Assembly (NCBI GenBank): GCA_964564545.1
Contig: CAZMBP010000071.1
Span: 21,081-85,080 of the forward strand
DNA: 64,000 bases
Origin: CAJQQY01 sp964564545
GTDB taxonomy: Bacteria; Bacteroidota; Bacteroidia; Chitinophagales; Saprospiraceae
Reading direction: 5' to 3'
Shown: positions 62,966 to 64,000 of the stretch, piece after piece
How the letters are laid out: each line of letters opens with the position of its first letter
Position numbering within the stretch: the first letter of the stretch is position 1
The notes under the pieces: model-generated
Database searches by the model: none
Seen by the model: only the letters and a program-made list of their open reading frames with translations
What the model was told of the DNA's origin: nothing
Translations under genes and position numbers: made by a program

Positions 62966-63550
62966 CTAAGGATAAAAAGGTCTTAGCATCAGATAACAAA
63001 TCGGACCAGTAATCGCTACATATAACCACAACGGATAGATATAGCGTGCAATCTTTTTATGTCTTTCAAATTGATTAGTAAATGCTCGATTAAAGGTTAC
63101 AAATATAAACGGCAAAATAATAGCTGAAAGAAGTACATGGGTCAACAATAAAAAATAATAAAGATAACGAATCGACCCTACAGCTAGTTTTTCCGCATCA
63201 TCTGTTATTCCATCCAAATTTGTATCTCCAAACCTTATAGATTCATTGGTCATATGATAAACCACATAGGACAACAAAAACAATCCAGAAAGAACCATTG
63301 CAGCATAGATTGAATTCCGATGAGCTTTCATATTTCCATTCTTGATAAAATATAATGCAGCAATTAAAGCTACCGCAGCTAAAGCATTTAAAGTAGAATG
63401 AAAAGGTGGCAAAAAGCTAAAATCAATATCAGTTTGAATCGTAAACTTTTGCATCACGACAACTAATACTAAAACTAATACAGAAACTAGAACTGCTACT
63501 TTGTTCAATTTCTTTTCAAGATCTCGATTGGGTTGTAATTTTTTCTCCAT
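62966..63550 (-). CDS. DUF420 family membrane protein
   Basis: A 194-residue protein with five transmembrane segments (about 16-36, 45-65, 78-98, 130-155 and 172-190). HSTLNALAAVALI (about 51), conserved His residues in KAHRNSIYAAM and YVVYHMTNESI, and RHKKIARYIYPLWLYVAITG match DUF420 (YozB-like), often next to SCO and cytochrome oxidase genes. A short loop, GDTNLDGITDDAEK, resembles an EF-hand/dockerin-type Ca loop and may be an insert. The upstream gene is SCO-like. Its function in cytochrome oxidase assembly is inferred. Confidence 0.85.
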   Translation of the reverse strand: MEKKLQPNRDLEKKLNKVAVLVSVLVLVLVVVMQKFTIQTDIDFSFLPPFHSTLNALAAVALIAALYFIKNGNMKAHRNSIYAAMVLSGLFLLSYVVYHMTNESIRFGDTNLDGITDDAEKLAVGSIRYLYYFLLLTHVLLSAIILPFIFVTFNRAFTNQFERHKKIARYIYPLWLYVAITGPICYLMLRPFYP

Positions 63551-63621
63551 TTCATTTTTTTTTATTAGTAAACAAAATATTGCTTTTGGGAGTTGAAAAA
63601 TAATTTCTTATTTAAATAAAA

Positions 63622-64000
63622 TTACATTTCTTTTTTCTTTTTCATTTCGATATCTGGTTTGACTTCCCGTGGTAGTAAAAGTGCAATATGTTCAACCATT
63701 CGTTTTACCTCATCTGATTTATCTATGTGATAAAAGTTTCTAATCATTTGGGTTTTATCAATTAAAACAAAAAACGGATACTCTTCGATTGATCCTGAAT
63801 TATTTACTTCAAAACTAATATCTGCAGGAGCATTTTCTTTTTCAGTCCATTTAGTTGGGACTTTGATTCCTTCTCCCATCCATTTTTGAACCTCAGGATT
63901 CGAGCTAGTCAAAAAGTGATGTTGCTTTTCATCGAATTGATTAATTTTAAAAATACTTTCCAAAACACCTGGGGCATTTAATTGAGATTCAATACTAACT
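63622..64000 (-). CDS. C-terminal part of an SCO1/SenC-like protein (5' end outside window)
   Basis: The frame is open to the window edge, giving ~125 residues. The segment VSIESQLNAPGVLESIF then HHFLTSS, with PFFVLIDKTQMIRNFYHIDK and EVKRMVEHIALLLPRE, matches the last third of SCO/SenC thioredoxin-fold proteins. These deliver copper to the CuA site of cytochrome oxidase. The CxxxC and His ligand region would be outside the window except for HH in HHFLT, which is in place of the usual W.FLTG. It heads the DUF420 and CPMC gene group. Confidence 0.75.
   Translation of the reverse strand, partial: VSIESQLNAPGVLESIFKINQFDEKQHHFLTSSNPEVQKWMGEGIKVPTKWTEKENAPADISFEVNNSGSIEEYPFFVLIDKTQMIRNFYHIDKSDEVKRMVEHIALLLPREVKPDIEMKKKKEM

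Noticed and set aside
1..64000. Prophage, plasmid, integrative element, rRNA or tRNA genes
   Set aside because: No integrase, phage structural, relaxase or replication-initiation genes are seen, and no clover-leaf or rRNA sequence is recognised in the gaps.

Overview
The window is AT-rich chromosomal DNA from a member of the Bacteroidota, most likely a Saprospiria- or Chitinophagia-like environmental lineage. The evidence is two proteins with C-terminal type IX secretion (T9SS) sorting domains, a regulator-propeller/Y_Y_Y sensor, outer-membrane barrel proteins of the TonB-dependent world, a GIN-domain protein, a SCO/DUF420 cytochrome-oxidase assembly group, weak Shine-Dalgarno signals, and several TAnnTTTGC promoter boxes of the Bacteroidota type. 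I see no rRNA, tRNA, CRISPR array, prophage or plasmid genes. The only mobile element is a small IS200-like (RAYT-type) unit.

Layout. 0-9.6 kb: a truncated gene, a Cry-DASH photolyase, a T9SS propeller protein, MiaE, then a methionine-sulfoxide repair group (CPGC redoxin, AraC regulator, MsrB, MsrA, second CPGC redoxin), and a lipoprotein. 9.8-18.1 kb: RarA, an outer-membrane protein, an acyl-CoA dehydrogenase, a lamin-tail T9SS protein, a membrane-anchored AraC regulator and a small secreted protein. 18.3-37.7 kb is a long minus-strand block: aldo/keto reductase, an EI24-like membrane protein, a PspA-like coiled-coil protein, a second coiled-coil protein, a TonB_C-like protein, SbcC, the RAYT element, SbcD, a GIN-domain protein, a YheT-like hydrolase, a 1504-residue secreted protein, PrmA and an 881-residue lipobeta/propeller-type protein. 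37.8-43.9 kb: DUF423, an immunity-like protein, a GAF protein next to a Pycsar-effector-like (PycTM) protein, a PAP2 phosphatase and a barrel protein. 43.9-51.5 kb: two tandem giant paralogues, each a phosphatase domain, a kinase-like middle and an Omp85-like barrel. 51.5-64 kb: barrel protein, secreted protein, a cyclase remnant, aldo/keto reductase, a YbdG-type MscS channel, a secreted phospholipase D, a propeller-GAF sensor translationally coupled to a GluR0-like ligand-gated potassium channel, a porin, and the SCO/DUF420 group that runs off the right end.

The most striking structure is between the genes. From about 22.9 to 37.7 kb, each of seven successive same-strand gene junctions holds a different inverted-repeat element. 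Several elements here and elsewhere have a strict 7-nt period, and at least four provide the stop codon of the gene they follow. The RAYT transposase, itself bracketed by mirror-image triplets of hairpins, sits exactly between sbcD and sbcC, whose products form a hairpin-cleaving nuclease. The best candidates for undescribed protein systems are the tandem phosphatase/kinase-like/barrel pair, the propeller-GAF plus GluR0-like channel operon, and the GAF plus PycTM pair.
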